NCBI GenBank assembly: GCA_963082975.1
Contig: OY720346.1
Location: forward strand, 70,237,267 to 70,301,266
Source of the DNA: Labia minor
Lineage: Eukaryota; Arthropoda; Insecta; Dermaptera; Spongiphoridae
Reading direction: 5' to 3'
DNA: 64,000 nucleotides
Part shown: positions 32,290 through 44,787 of the stretch, piece by piece
Layout: every line of letters starts with the position of its first letter
Numbering within the stretch: the stretch's first letter is position 1
Notes under the pieces: model-generated
The model's database searches: none
Told to the model about the DNA's origin: nothing
The model's input: the letters and a program-made list of their open reading frames with translations, nothing else
Program-made: the position numbers and the translations under genes

Positions 32290-32530
32290 GTAAGTGAGCT
32301 AGCAAACGACTTGAGGGTCTGTGGTTCGCAGCCTGTCTCGGTCCCAAGGCCGTCGTCTCGGCCCAGACGGACCCTCGAATTAAATTCCTCTACGTCACTG
32401 ATTGAATGCACCGGCGCCGATTTCGGCGATTCTAATTACCTGGCTATATTTAGCGCTGAGATGAGTGCAAAGATTCAGCCGAATTAGAATATATACCAGA
32501 AGAATTTCATACAAACATGCACACACCGAA
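32290..32530. promoter_or_regulatory. GC-richer unique island with inverted GAGGGTC motif
   Basis: GAGGGTCTG at 32313 is mirrored by CAGACGGACCCTC at 32363-32375, enclosing a GC-rich core with GGCCGTCGTCTCGGCC. It is followed by CACCGGCGCCGATTTCGGCG and TCTAATTACCTGG. It could be an RNA hairpin gene or a regulatory element. No coding frame was seen. Confidence 0.35.
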
Positions 32531-32589
32531 CATTAATTACCTTTGCAAATCAATTTATAAATCATTTATTATTAACCAACTGATCTAGG

Positions 32590-33275
32590 TATATATATCT
32601 TTCTTATCTTACTATACTAGCAAATATATATATATATATATTTGCATTTTTTAAATATATAAACCGCTAAAAGGATTTTTTGAAAATTCACATCATAGAT
32701 AATTTTTATAAAGAAATATCGATCTGTATTCGTTTCAGCCTGGGGAAAAATAATCTTTATTATTTTTTTTCTTAATTTAATAGTAAATTTAAATGACGTC
32801 AGCAACTACAACGTAAATACAAAATATTATAAATAAAATAAAATAAAAAATATTTACGTTATATCCATATCTGTTTTTCCAGTGCATTAATACGTACTGT
32901 CAAATTATTTGAAATTGTTTCAGAACGTTTATTAGTTTTTTCTTAAATTAAAATAGTGAATTTAATTGACGTCAACAACTACGTCAGACAGCGCATCATT
33001 AAATACAAAATATTATAAATATAAATAAAATCAAATTACAAAATATATATTATGTTATATGTTATATCCATAGGCCATACTTTTCTTTCTTTTAGTGTAT
33101 TAATACCTACGTTTAAGGGCTGTATGTTTTATGACTATTTTTTTTTAATTTATATTCTTTTAAACTATTTGAATGGCGGCTCGATGAACCAGGTATTAAT
33201 ATTATCAGCCAAACCCGATAATAAGGAATATTTTTTTAATGACCGAGGGGCTGCTCGGTGAAACAGATACTATAT
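32590..33275 (+). mobile_element. HINE-3 repeat, opposite orientation
   Basis: Starts TTATCTTACTATACTAGCAA with an (AT)n run, then repeats the GACGTCAGCAACTAC and GACGTCAACAACTACGTCAG units. It ends with GGCTCGATGAACCAGGTATT and CCGAGGGGCTGCTCGGTGAA. Reverse complement of the copy at 27475. Confidence 0.55.
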
Positions 33276-33828
33276 ATATATATAATCGTTATTACTTAAT
33301 ATTACTTCTTTTGCTATATTAATTATTAGACTAAAATAAATCAGTCTTTTCTTGAAATTTATTATTATTTAAAAATTAATATGGTCCATATTCCTAATAA
33401 CTTTAACTCTTAAAAAAAAAAATTTACGATCTATGTAGATCAAATAGTGGACAAATAGGCATATTCTCTTCAATTTTATCTATGACTTATGTTATAAATT
33501 TATCTAGTTAAAATTTTAAAATTAAGAAGGGAAGTATTTGTGATCTCATAATTAGTATACATAGACAAACTGGCACAAAAACAGTTGAATTTCTAAAAAA
33601 AATTACTTAAGGACTCTAAAAGCCATTGATTTTTTTAAATTTCTAATTTTTAATAATTTTCTGCTTTTTGGACTGATTACCTAATATTTATTTCTATTGA
33701 TTAATATATATATATATATATATATTATAGTTAATTAAGTTACAATAAAAACAAATTAAAATCTTCAATTATATATAAATAATAATCATATGTCTAGTAA
33801 TATTGTTATTATTGTTCACTGTCCAATT
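33276..33828. other. AT-rich spacer
   Basis: An (AT)n run lies at 33702-33725. Nothing else was recognised. Confidence 0.4.
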
Positions 33829-34089
33829 TTAAAGTAATCTCCCATTAGGTGGTGTAAATGTCTTAATTTTGTTTAGGTCGTTGATACGAAGGCATATCTT
33901 TCCTTGACATGTCTTATAAGGCGGTGGTCCTCTAAGAAAGAGAGAGCGTGATGATGATTCCCAATGAAAACCACGAAGATATTCAAATGACAGCGTCGCG
34001 ACACCGTTAACATGTGTTTTTATTGACTGTCGCGATGACATTTGCATGGGACATACCGCAGGCATTTGACCTCTGGTCATCGGAGTCAT
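33829..34089 (-). CDS. Possible small ORF in a unique GC-richer island
   Basis: An 86-codon minus-strand frame from ATG (34089-34087) to TAA, with MTPMTRGQMPAVCPMQMSS at the start and RGPPPYKTCQGKICLRINDL near the end. I recognise no domain, and there is no signal peptide or membrane segment. ATATATAAAAATG precedes it, so a TATA-like word is present but too close to be a promoter. On the plus strand the same block has ATTTGCAT (an octamer-type POU site) and TGACCTCTGGTCA (inverted nuclear-receptor-type half sites). A regulatory element is at least as likely as a gene. Confidence 0.22.
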   Translation of the reverse strand: MTPMTRGQMPAVCPMQMSSRQSIKTHVNGVATLSFEYLRGFHWESSSRSLFLRGPPPYKTCQGKICLRINDLNKIKTFTPPNGRLL

Positions 34090-34454
34090 TTTTATATATT
34101 TTGAATGCTAAATAAGCTTATTTACTAGACACTTGAGTATTATTATCAACAGCAAAACGAGGCAGATAAAGTAGAATGAAAACAAACGAATTAATCTTGT
34201 TTTTTTATTAGGTAAACTCTCCTTAGAATGGAAAAGTAAAGGTTTGTCGTCTGGTAAATAAAAGTAACAACAGATTATGCAATAGATGGGAATTCGCGCC
34301 CTGGAATCTTAATCAGAGAATCATCAACGAACGAAGTTCTCATCTACCCAGTTGGAAGAATGTATTTAGGATTGAGTAGGGAAGATTAAAAAGACGGATC
34401 ATCCCATACAAGAATGTTTTACATTTTTTTAATAATATTGATTGAATTTTTATT

Positions 34455-34990
34455 TTCCATCAGAGTTTAAATTGAGGTTACAAACAGAAAACGCCTGTTA
34501 TAATGCAATAAAGGGGCTTATCGCGTCAAAATTATTATCAAAGGGGATAAAAATTAAAATATATAAAACAATTATTTTACCGGCTGTATTTATGGGTGTG
34601 AGGCATGGTCTATGACCTTAAAGGACAAGAGTAGATTTAGAGTATTTAAGAATAAGATTCTATGAAGCATTTATGGACCAAAGAAAGATGAGGTCACCGG
34701 GGAATGGCGGAGACTGCATAACGAGAAATTGCATGACTTCTATGCATCTCCAGATATAGTTAGAATTATAAAATCTTTAATCGAGTGGGCCGGACACGTC
34801 GACAGAATGGGAGAAGATAGAACTTGGAAGACTAAGGACGCGGTGGGTGGATAATGTGGGAAAGGACGTGAGAGAGATGGGAGAGGATAGGGACTGGAGG
34901 GTTGTGACTCAGAATAGGAATACTTGGAGGAGTGTGGTTGCTGCGGCCAAGAACTTTCGAGTTCCTTAGAGCCACAGAGATAGATCAGAA
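34455..34990 (+). mobile_element. LINE ORF2 3' part with frameshifts and 3' end
   Basis: Frames follow FKLRLQTENACYNAIKGLIA, SKLLSKGIKIKIYKTIILPA, then frameshifted RVFKNKIL and DEVTGEWRRL. The C-terminal end reads RLRTRWVDNVGKDVREMG and WRSVVAAAKNFRVP. The 3' end is GAGCCACAGAGATAGAT, shared with the other copies. Several single-base indels make it dead. Confidence 0.75.
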
Positions 34991-37560
34991 TTTGTATTCT
35001 TTAAATATTTAAATATAGTAAAGGAATATTGAAACTTTTTCTAGGGCCGAAGCTTGAGCAGAATTTAAAATAGATATTATAAATATATACCTATAGTCCT
35101 ATATCCTAATGCAATTATAATTTATAATTAATTTAATTTTAAAATCTTAAAAAATAAAATTTGAAAATGACGCCTATATGATCGCCGAATTCCTATTAGT
35201 ATTCTTTGGATAATCACTTCTAATTTATTAATTCGATAGTATTATATTCTTTGTATATAATATATAATTTAAGGAAATTAAATTATTATCAAATATTATT
35301 GTGAAAATTATTAAAAATATATAACAAAAAACATTTTAAAATTATTTATTTTATAAATATTATTTAATAAAATATTTATACATATTTCAAAATTTTAATT
35401 AAATTCAATACATAGTCAAACATCTTGGAGTTGACATAACGATACTTCTCTTTCTTACAAAGGGTTAGTTTTTTAAAATTCAATTAATAATACAATTTTA
35501 TTCATAGATTTTTAGAAAGAAAGGATCATCTTTAAAGTTCTAATGTAATATCTATAGATCTAATCATATTTCTCTTTTCCAATATAAGAATGTAGGTTTT
35601 ATAATATTGCTTCTTATTACATCAACTAAGAGATAGCTATTATTATTTTTATGATTTAAATGAATTATTAAGTTCTTTCTATGAAAAAATTTCAACAAAT
35701 TATTAATCCATTCTATATATATTTGATTCCTTTTTTAGTTTAAATTTTTTTTTTCTAAATTCACTGAAAAAGGTTTTTGTGAACAAAACAAGTTTCCATT
35801 CTGTATTCAGTGCAAAGCTTAATTATTAAGAAAAAATTTTAAAATATAATTTATATGATTATAAATATATTAAATAATTTGATTGACTATATTTTTTTCT
35901 TGTGATAAATAATATAATTCATTTTTTTTTTTTGAAATACATCTTTTCAACAAGTTAATAGATAATTAATGAAAATATTTATTTAAGAGATGAAAAAGGT
36001 AAGAATAATTACAAATTTATTATTTTTTAATGATATGTATTTTAATAGAATATATTTATTTTTCCACAGGAGAATCATAAAATCTTTGAAATGTTGAATA
36101 ATGTAAGTTATATAATAAATTTATATATTTATTTATTATGTTTTATTTTTATTATCATAACAGAATTCAATAAAAAAAGAAATTTATTTGCAGATAATTC
36201 CGCTGTTTTTATTTTTATACATTTCGTATTTTAAATATTGTAAAATTTTTCATTTTAATACAAATAAAAACTTTTAGATAAATTAATCTCTCCCGAAATT
36301 TATAGATATTTATTATTCCAATTCAAAAGAATATAGTTTTTATAATTGAAAATAATTTAATACAATAATTAATTTTATTTGTTTTTTAAAAACAAAATGT
36401 ATCAAAGTATAAAGTAATAATGTATAAATAGTATATGCAATAATATATTAATAGTAAAATTAACTATAAAATATTAGTTTTAGTAAAATATTACTTTAAG
36501 AATTATTATTATTTTAATTTAATGCAATTGTTTTGTAGGTTTTCTAGGTTTTTCATCAATCTTCTTTTAATGTACCTATAGGATCAATATCTTCTCGATT
36601 GATTAAATTTTGCTGAATAAAATAAACCCAACAAAAGTTATCGATACTTTAAACCCTTCTATCTCAAACATTCACACATTTATATCATCATTTTATATGA
36701 TAGTGAGTAACCGATGGATTTTTTCTGAAAAATTAATTTCTAAATTTCAACAACAAATTATTTTACTTCTTTTAATAATTTAATATAATGCTGGCAAAAA
36801 ATAAATGTATGTGAAAAAGCTGATTTAGCATGTAATTAATTATCTTTCAGATTCACAAATCTGTTTTTCTCTTTAACATTTTATTATTCATCATTCAATA
36901 TATATTGCAACTAACTCTCAATTATTTGAAAATTGCAACTTGGATATTAAATTTTTTTTAAATAAATTAAAAAAGAGGCTCTCCTAGGACTAGGCTGGCA
37001 ATGCTTCTTCTTCTTCTTCTTTGGACTCGATCATTGGAAATCCTTAAAATTTAAAATATTCAATTTTTCATATTTGTGATAAATTATTATAGATAGAGTC
37101 TCTTCGAAAATTACATAGCTATGTTTAATATTTAATAATAATGTTAAATTATTACATAACACTATTTATGATCAGATTGTTTTTAATATAATAATTATAA
37201 AGACATAGCATATAATTTAACATATCATTTATAGATATATACACATTTCAGACACATACACACATTTGGATATATACTATACATTTACATTTATACCACT
37301 GTGTTGTAAAATTTGAATAATTTAATACAATAATTAATTTTATTTGTTTAAAATCAAAATGTATCAAAGTATAAAGCAATAATATATTAATAGTTAATAG
37401 TAAAATTAACTATAAAATATTATTTTTAGTAAAATATTACTTTAAGAATTATTATTATTACATTATTCATATTTTACAAATGTAAAGTTCAAATTAAGAA
37501 AAAGTACTTATCTAAAAACAAGGTAAAATGTTTTTGTGATCTCTTAAACATTTCCAATTT
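34991..37560. repeat. AT desert with a 150-bp direct repeat
   Basis: The block TTTAATACAATAATTAATTT to TTACTTTAAGAATTATTATT occurs at about 36355-36512 and again at about 37318-37461 with minor indels. A (CTT)n run lies at 37004-37021. No coding or RNA features were recognised. Confidence 0.6.
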
Positions 37561-37795
37561 TTTAATATGGCTCTAAGTATCACCAAGTGTGCCCACCCCT
37601 GTTATATTATTTCAGAAATGTGCCCGACTATTGAAAAAGGTTGCCCACCCCTGATTATTATCATAAACTATATTACACTGTCTATTATAAGTAAGTAAAT
37701 AACTTTTACAGTTATCTTTTTTTTTGTATAGCGCCAAATTTTTAAACCGTTAAAAGTGTGCCGCGGTAAAAAAAAAGTTGAGAATCATTGATTTA
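37561..37795. mobile_element. hAT-type terminal repeats, fragmentary
   Basis: TGTGCCCACCCCTG (37587) and TTGCCCACCCCTG (37642) are typical hAT ends (CAGGGGTGGGCA inverted), and AAAAGTTGAGAATCATTG (37772-37789) is a Charlie-type end. No complete element with a target duplication could be framed. Confidence 0.4.
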
Positions 37796-39196
37796 TACAA
37801 ATATATATATATATATATATATTATTTTACTCTAATACTCTACACAACCCTCTCTATGATTTAATTATAACTATATGTCCACCCATATATGATTAAAATA
37901 ATTTACCTTTGGATTTAAAAAAAGCCACTGCCTTTGTCTAATGTGTTTATTAATAAATTTATTATTAAATCATTACTTAATGATGCCCTCTAGACCTTTT
38001 ATTTATAATGAATGTATTGTTCTTCGTAATCTTAAGGCTAATCATTCTTTTAACTTTTCTCTAGGTATCTCTCTTAGATGGTAAATTTTTAAGGGCTGCT
38101 TCAAAAGTCTTAGGTCATAAATAAGTGAGGTAAATATCTTTTAATTATTTTTATAATTTTCCAATTTTTTTATTTATATTTGATAAGAGAGCATCCCATT
38201 GTGATTTACATTTGTACCCTTCCTTCTGGTCCAGATATTGTTTATTTAACAACTAAATAATAAAGCAATATAATATAAATTGTACTTTGAGGATAATTCA
38301 TTATTTAAATTTAATTTATTCGTTAAAAAAAAATTAATAGAACAATTTTTTTACCTGTTGTATTCATCTTGAAGGGATTTTATTTATTGATTAAAAGCAG
38401 TTGATTCTAAAAAAGTTATTGTAGTAGTTTTCACATATGATCGCCTCTTGAGTGAACCAATCAAATCTAAAAAGCCCCGCCAGAAGAATAATTTTTCAGT
38501 AATTAAATTTTATTACTTAAAATACATAGTAGTTGATTTTTATAGATATAAATTATGATACTATATATACATATTATAGTTTATGTATTATTTATGACTT
38601 CATACCGCATTCTTATATTAACCAACCGAAACGAAAGAAATGAAGGTAGAAAAAAGGTAATTGCCACAGGTGAACATGTTTAGTACCTTCATCATCCATT
38701 CCATTCCATTTACCTTATAAATATGTTTGAATTTATTTATTTATTTTTTATTATTAATAAATATATTTTTTTATAGTTATTTGACTATTTTGTAATCTTA
38801 TTATTAATTTTAAAATTCAATACAATTATTATTATTATCATTCAATTAATGAATAACTTCATTTAATGGTAATTTCAATAAAAAAAAAATTAATATCTAT
38901 GAATATAAATTATAATCAATTATTTATTTATAATTATTATTTTTTAATTTTGATATTTACATTGAATAAAAAAAAGATAAGGTTGTTTTTCAAAATAAAA
39001 TTTTTTCGAAGCGTTTTAAATTTTTTTTTATTAATTAATATGGTATATATTTTTTAAATAAATTTTTATGGAATTAGTGAAAGTAATATTTTTTACTGAG
39101 ATCCAATTAATTTTGTGGATTATTTATTTGAAATTCAAAATTAAACTTTATGTTAAGTTAAATCTAGAAATCTAGTTTCCAATTATTGGTCTAAAG
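37796..39196. other. AT-rich spacer
   Basis: An (AT)n run lies at 37801-37822. No supported feature. Confidence 0.4.
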
Positions 39197-39581
39197 CAGT
39201 GTTTCTCAACCTTTTTGGACCAAAAACCCCCTTTGTAAGACCCGCTTCTTATTTCGCCCCCTATAAATTTTTATAGATAAAAATTGCATTATAATCCCTA
39301 ATATAAGTAAGGTACACTAGGTATCACCTAGATACTTAGAGCCATGTTGAAAAATCGAGTTTCAGAACCTGATTGCAAAATCATCTGACCTTTTAGAACC
39401 ATATTGAAAAAAAATTGAAAAAAAGAGGAAATGTTTAAAAAGCCTGTTCGCAAAATCATCTTACCTTTTTTTAGAGTTGAAAATGATTTCGCCCACCAAA
39501 AATAACTTTTCGCCCCCCAAAATCGTATAGTCAAATAATCGCCCCCTTTAAGATGTCGATCGCCCAGGTTGAGAATCACTG
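39197..39581. mobile_element. hAT (Charlie-type) MITE with perfect 8-bp target duplication
   Basis: The ends are CAGTGTTTCTCAACC and GGTTGAGAATCACTG. GTCTAAAG flanks it on both sides (39189-39196 and 39582-39589). Length is 385 bp. The interior holds two direct GAGCCATGTTGAAAA/GAACCATATTGAAAA units and CGCCCCC words. No coding capacity. Confidence 0.92.
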
Positions 39582-40194
39582 GTCTAAAGATATTTATACG
39601 CTTTTAAATAATATATAAAATTTGAGATTTTATTAAATGACTGTATAACTTTCTATATCTTTCTAAGTAAAATCTCTTAGTCAACAGGATACCATAAATA
39701 GATGTTATTTTATTATTATATTATAACGTTTTTCTCAACTTCACTTGGCGACTGTCTCTCTGTCTGTCTGTTCGCTCTTTTGACAAATTGAAATCGATTT
39801 TTCATCATCTTTAGATTGAGATAGACTTTTGAAAAAGTTTATAGATATTTCAATGGATCCCTAGAAGGTATACAAGAAATATAATTGAATTATAATTAAT
39901 TAATTGTAATTAATTAGTGATTCATTACTTTTAGTAACTAACTCCTGTTGTATTGCTCCAATTATTTTTTTTTCAACGGATTCTGAGGCATAAATAATGT
40001 TTTCAGGATAGATTTTGATTTTGAACGTTTTTAAAAATTTTTTATAGCATTAAAATTAATAATGAATTCTTATTAATCAGTTGTATAACCAATGAAGAGG
40101 GGTTTTTTCACTCAAATGGCATAGAGAAAAGATCTTTTTTTATATATGTCTCCGAGAGAAAGGAAACAAAACAATAGAATAACCTTTTTTATGA

Positions 40195-40249
<55 letters not shown>

Positions 40250-40759
40250 AATTTTGTATACATAAATATTTCTTTTGGTCGTTAATAGAATTATTTATTT
40301 AAATAAATAAATAAAGTAATATCCTCTATCTATTACTAATCGGCAGTCATCTGAATTTTAAAATCTTAATTTAAATCACTACTAAATTATTAATAAATGT
40401 TATTTTTTAGAAGATTTAAGCAAATTTTTAATATTATAATTTTAACATTCAATTTACAGTCAGTACTAAAGGAAAATAAATAACTTTTAAAATTATTTTA
40501 ATAAAAGATTACTACTCATATTTCTTATTTAATTTTATTTTATATATAATAATTTTGTGACTTATGAAAAGAATTTTCCAATCATAGATACTTTCTATGT
40601 TTTTTAGAATATTTATTTTTTTGGAAAAATAAAGATTGTCGTTTGATGCTGATGCCCTTGACAGTATTTCCATTATAAGTTTTCCATGAGTCACCTTGAA
40701 TTTTCATGAAAATCTGTTCATATAATAAACAAAATTAATTATAAGATTATAAGTTGTAG
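39582..40759. other. AT-rich spacer with a dispersed repeat and (AT)n tract
   Basis: 39722-39803 is the second copy of the repeat at 14395-14475 (ATAACGTTTTTCTCAACTTC, CTGTCTGTTCGCTCTTTTGA). 40200-40246 is a long (AT)n run. No coding was recognised. Confidence 0.55.
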
Positions 40760-41660
40760 CAGGGTAGAGAGGCGATTTGTTTCGTTAGTCGGGTTGATGA
40801 GGGAACTGGTTTGGCAATTCACTGGACATCAGCCAAAATATCAAAATATTGGATAACGAACAGCTGTTGGACAAAATGAATAATAATAATAATAATAATA
40901 AATAAAAAGGGACAGTTCTTCCCATTAGATTGGATATAATATTTGATCGCTGATAAACAGGCTGATTTATGATTGGCGTTGGATGAAATTCAATTAGGTC
41001 TAATGACAATCGGGCATGGACTAAAAAACAAAAAAAAAAAATAAAAAATAAAAAAATAAAATAAAATAAAAAACCAAAAGCAAAAAGAAATCGGCCTGGA
41101 GACATGAACCGTTTTCCTAACATTTTTCTAATAGTTGGGATGTTTTTGGCACGCGACCATGTGTTGTTCCTGTTGTTTATTGTGTGTCAGACTGTTTGCT
41201 GGAATTCTTAATTGATTTGGAATCACGAGACGAGTTCGAGTTGAGGGCGCCCGCAGGCAAAAGGCGGCCTTTGCGATGCAGTCAAACAACAACAACAACA
41301 ACAACAGGCGCGGCATGAATTCGCAGTTGCATACGAATCATCTCACTTATCAAATTCCCTTGGGATGCTCAAATGACTAGTCTCGGATTACTTGTCTGTC
41401 TGCCTGGATGCAATTGCTGCATGATCGGCACATTCCAAAAACAGACAGGCCAACAGACATGAAATTCGAATTATAAAGATCGTTTCACGTGATGTTCTGC
41501 CTAAGTCAAGTTGCGCTTTTAATAATCATCAAGGGAGAGGGATAAAAGGGGAAGAGGTAGGATATGTTACAAGAATTTCTCGAATTTCATTCATTCACTC
41601 GTAAATATACTCAGGGAACGTTATTACATTCGCGTTAGCCTAACTACCTCTTAGATGATT
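40760..41660. promoter_or_regulatory. Large unique GC-richer island, candidate regulatory element
   Basis: About 900 bp that stand out from the AT background. They include CAATTAGGTCTAATGACAAT (homeodomain-type TAAT cores), ATTGATTTGGAATCACGAGA, GAGGGCGCCCGCAGGC, a (CAA)n tract at 41287-41306, TTTCACGTGATG (an E-box, CACGTG) and CAAGTTGCGCTTTTAA. Short minus-strand frames exist (41123-40785, 41316-41128), but they are leucine-rich or AT-driven and not convincing. Likely a cluster of cis-regulatory sequence; inferred from composition and motif density only. Confidence 0.4.
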
Positions 41661-41854
41661 AGGGGTTTTTTTTTATAATAGAGTTGGCAAAAAATTATAT
41701 TTACTAGGACTATTATATGAATTAGAAATAATCATGTAAAAATGTTTTAGGTATATTTCGAAATATTTTTAATATATATTAATATTATATAAGAATATTT
41801 TTAATTTATTTTTTTTATAAATGTAAAATTTTCATTTGAATCCAGAAAAAAAAA

Positions 41855-42434
41855 TCTGGCGTGTCTCCACTCGACTATCTCGCAATTTGAATTGGATTAA
41901 TTAACAAATATATTATATTTAAATTAATTTAATTAATTAATTAATTTAATTTTTTAAATTATAAATTAAAATTAATAAATAATATTTATTAAACCAACGT
42001 ATGTTTGGCTTTGTTGATGGCACCATGTCAACGTGTTAAAAAATTAATTTCAGTACTTTCAGTGATTCAATCAAGCTGAAATTCTATATATAGCAGTTTT
42101 ATACAATTTTTAATCATGTGAAAAACAATCAAACATATATCTTTATTTTTACGGTCACTTTAGAGGAAAAAAAAATTAAAACGTTGTAGGTAATGTCCCA
42201 CTTCCGGTTGAGCTACATATCTCAAAATTTGAGAGAAAACTACAAATTTTGAATAAAGCCTGTATACCAAATTTCATTATTCTAGCTCAAACCGTTTTTG
42301 CATAATCTTTTCTACATACACCCACACACACAGACATTTATCTCAGCCTTAGTGAAAATGACTCAGGGACCTTCAAAACGTATACAAACATCAAAATTTC
42401 GACATCGAAAATCTTCGTGATCGTAATACTATCT
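41855..42434 (-). mobile_element. HINE-1 repeat, full length, opposite orientation
   Basis: The 3' hairpin end is at the low coordinate (GTGTCTCCACTCGACTATCT). Then follow ATTCTATATATAGCAGTTTT, ACCCACACACACAGACA (microsatellite), and the 5' end CGTGATCGTAATACTATC. The GCACGTGACG block is altered to CACCATGTCAACGTG. Confidence 0.65.
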
Positions 42435-42999
42435 GTAAAAAATTAAGAGTGTGGTATTTAAAAAATAAATGCGGGATATAGATTAGATTTTTTACGGGGT
42501 CCTAAATATTTAATAAAATTCAAATTTGTCAAATACAATATAAATAAAAATTCATGGATCATACGACAGGAAAAACACATTAAAAAGTATAAATGCACAA
42601 GATACAAAACCAATTCCATTTTATTGAATATAATTTTATATTATTGAATATGAATATATGAATTTATATACATATTTGTAAATTTTTACTCTGTAAATTA
42701 TTCTAAAATAGTATGAAATATCAATTTCATAGCTTCTTCATACTAATAATCTAAGCAATTAGAAAAATAAACAACTGTAAATGTACTAAACCGTGAGCTC
42801 CTTGGAGCAATTATTACTAATGCCCAAAAACGAATGGAATTGAGTCTATAAAGATGCATATGGCATAGAATTATCAGAGAGAATAAAGTAGTAACCTATT
42901 AACTCAACGTTAGTCAAAAACAACATTTACCTACTCATATCTGTTTTAATAATTATTAAATTTCATTCATTAATGCGAAATTAAAATAAATATATCTTA
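42435..42999. other. AT-rich spacer
   Basis: Nothing was recognised. Confidence 0.4.
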
Positions 43000-43200
43000 T
43001 CTTATTATGCTAGCTAAAATTGTATATATGTATTTATCTATATATCATGGTTCTCAAAAACCGCTCTAACGATTTTTTTCAAATTCACACTAGATATAGT
43101 ATTTATAAAGAAAAATTAAGTTTTATTGATGATATCTCTTGAAACATACAGCTTCATTATTAATTTCTTAATTGAAAATTATATATTATATGGAAAACGT
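43000..43200 (+). mobile_element. HINE-3 5' part
   Basis: TTATCTTATTATGCTAGCTA and AAACCGCTCTAACGATTTTT match the start of the copy at 32590. A 3' end of the same family and orientation lies at 44490-44600, so the two may be one copy split by later insertions. Confidence 0.45.
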
Positions 43201-43257
43201 CAAAATTTTTAATACTGCCTGCTAAGACAGTAAAAAAATGACAATTTTTTATCTAAA

Positions 43258-43335
43258 TACATATAGTCCAGCGGTTGGACTGATGTTTTAACGAGTGGAT
43301 TTCGTCGGTTCGAAACTCGCCGGGTGAATCGTTAT
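43258..43335 (+). repeat. tRNA-like sequence
   Basis: AGTCCAGCGGTTGGACTGAT resembles an A box/D arm. GTCGGTTCGAAACTCGCCGG has a B-box core (GGTTCGAAAC) but pairs poorly as a T arm. There is no acceptor stem. Probably a decayed SINE head or chance match. Confidence 0.3.
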
Positions 43336-43722
43336 TTAAAAATGAAAATAATGATTTTGTTATTTTTTTTTCTTTTTATCTATTGTTTACTTTTTAATAA
43401 ATTACTATTCTATATTTATTTATTCATTGTTCTTTTATTAATAAAGTTTTAGATAGTTTTATAAGTTTTAATATTTTTTCAATAAAATATTATTCAATAT
43501 ATTTATTAATATTATTTTATTTATTATTATTGAGTACCCGAAGTTCCATTCATTTTAATCAGATTGATGCAATGATGCAACAGTTAATAATTGTAATATT
43601 GTAATAAATTTCTATCTTGAAAATTGTTACATATTATTCAGGATATTTTAAAAACTATTTCTTTCTTTAATTAATATTCATTTTTTCTATAAGTCAGATA
43701 TATTTCCAAATATTAAATAATT

Positions 43723-44207
43723 TTTGAAGTGAAAACTTCTTTAGCGGCGTTGAGCACTTTTGCGGGATGGGGAAAAAGTATAGAACTCGCGTGATCGTGA
43801 CCAACACCATGAAACCATCTGCTTTCAAATTTCTTATAACAGAGCGCGAAATTTGAATTGTCATTAGAACTGTTTTATAAATTATCTCTAACATATAAAT
43901 ATATATTTATTATGTAAAGTTCATTTCATATATACATATATAATCAAAATTATACGAAATGAACTTCACATAATAAATATATATTTTATGTTAGAGATAA
44001 GAATTATAAAACAGTTCGTATTGCAATATTTTAAACAAAGTTGTGTATTTATATATATATAAATATAAGTTACAAATTTGTTTAAAATATATGTTTAAAA
44101 TAATATATAAGTTATATATATATACATGCATATGAAATTCATCTTTCTCGTGAAATAGCGCGAATTTCGTCTGTTTTAAAATTTCTTACGCAGAAGTTTT
44201 CACTTCT
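43723..44207. repeat. Palindromic MITE-like element
   Basis: The outer parts carry GAAGTGAAAACTTCT (43726) and CAGAAGTTTTCACTTCTG (44191). The centre is a long hairpin: AACTGTTTTATAAATTATCT (43868) pairs with the region ending ATAATTATAAAACAGTT (44018), arms about 65 bp. AT-repeat tracts follow at 44050-44130. No coding capacity. Confidence 0.6.
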
Positions 44208-44489
44208 GTCGGCCAGTCCCACGACTGCCAATTTTGCTTTTTTAATTCCGAAAAGCTGCAAAGCACGTTTTTTTGTCTTTAGTTTGTTTTATAACCACTT
44301 GGGGCGCTAAACAGTTTTTCAAAAAAACACTATAGAAAAAAAATATATGTACCTATATATTATATATTTATGTATTATTGAGGAGCACAAGTTCATTAAT
44401 TTTAATCAGATTGATGCAAATGTGTAACATTTAATAATTGTAATAAATAATTAAAGAATTGTGTATCAATATTTTTTAAAGGGTAGAGC

Positions 44490-44600
44490 GAGAGCTCGGT
44501 GTCCCAGGTATTAATATTACCAGCCAAATCCAATAATAATGAATCATTTTTTTTAACTTAAGTACCGAGCCGAGGCTCGGGGTCCCGGTACTCTTTAATT
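44490..44600 (+). mobile_element. HINE-3 3' end with hairpin
   Basis: GAGAGCTCGGTGTCCCAGGT, then TTAATATTACCAGCCAAATC, then TACCGAGCCGAGGCTCGGGG, as at the end of the copy at 32590-33275. ACCGAGCC-x-GGCTCGG is the family hairpin. Confidence 0.5.
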
Positions 44601-44787
44601 ATTTTAACAATTCTCCATTATCGTCAAAAGCAATTTGCTTTAAATTTTAAAAAATTACTTTTTGTTCATTTTGTTGATGTTCCCTTCAAGTGTGGGGCTC
44701 CAAATCATTCCAATCGTTTTGATTCGGGGATAGCAATTAGAAGTGACACAATGTTTTGTGTTTTAAATTAATCTTTATTAAAATATA

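Noticed and set aside
32281-32300. Splice donor AG-GTAAGTGAG
   Set aside because: A perfect donor word, but it lies in a TAGG/GTAG-rich patch without an open frame upstream.
40785-41123. 112-codon minus-strand frame with hydrophobic stretches
   Set aside because: The Phe/Leu-rich stretches come from A-rich runs read backwards. There is no signal peptide context or homology; kept only as part of a candidate regulatory island.
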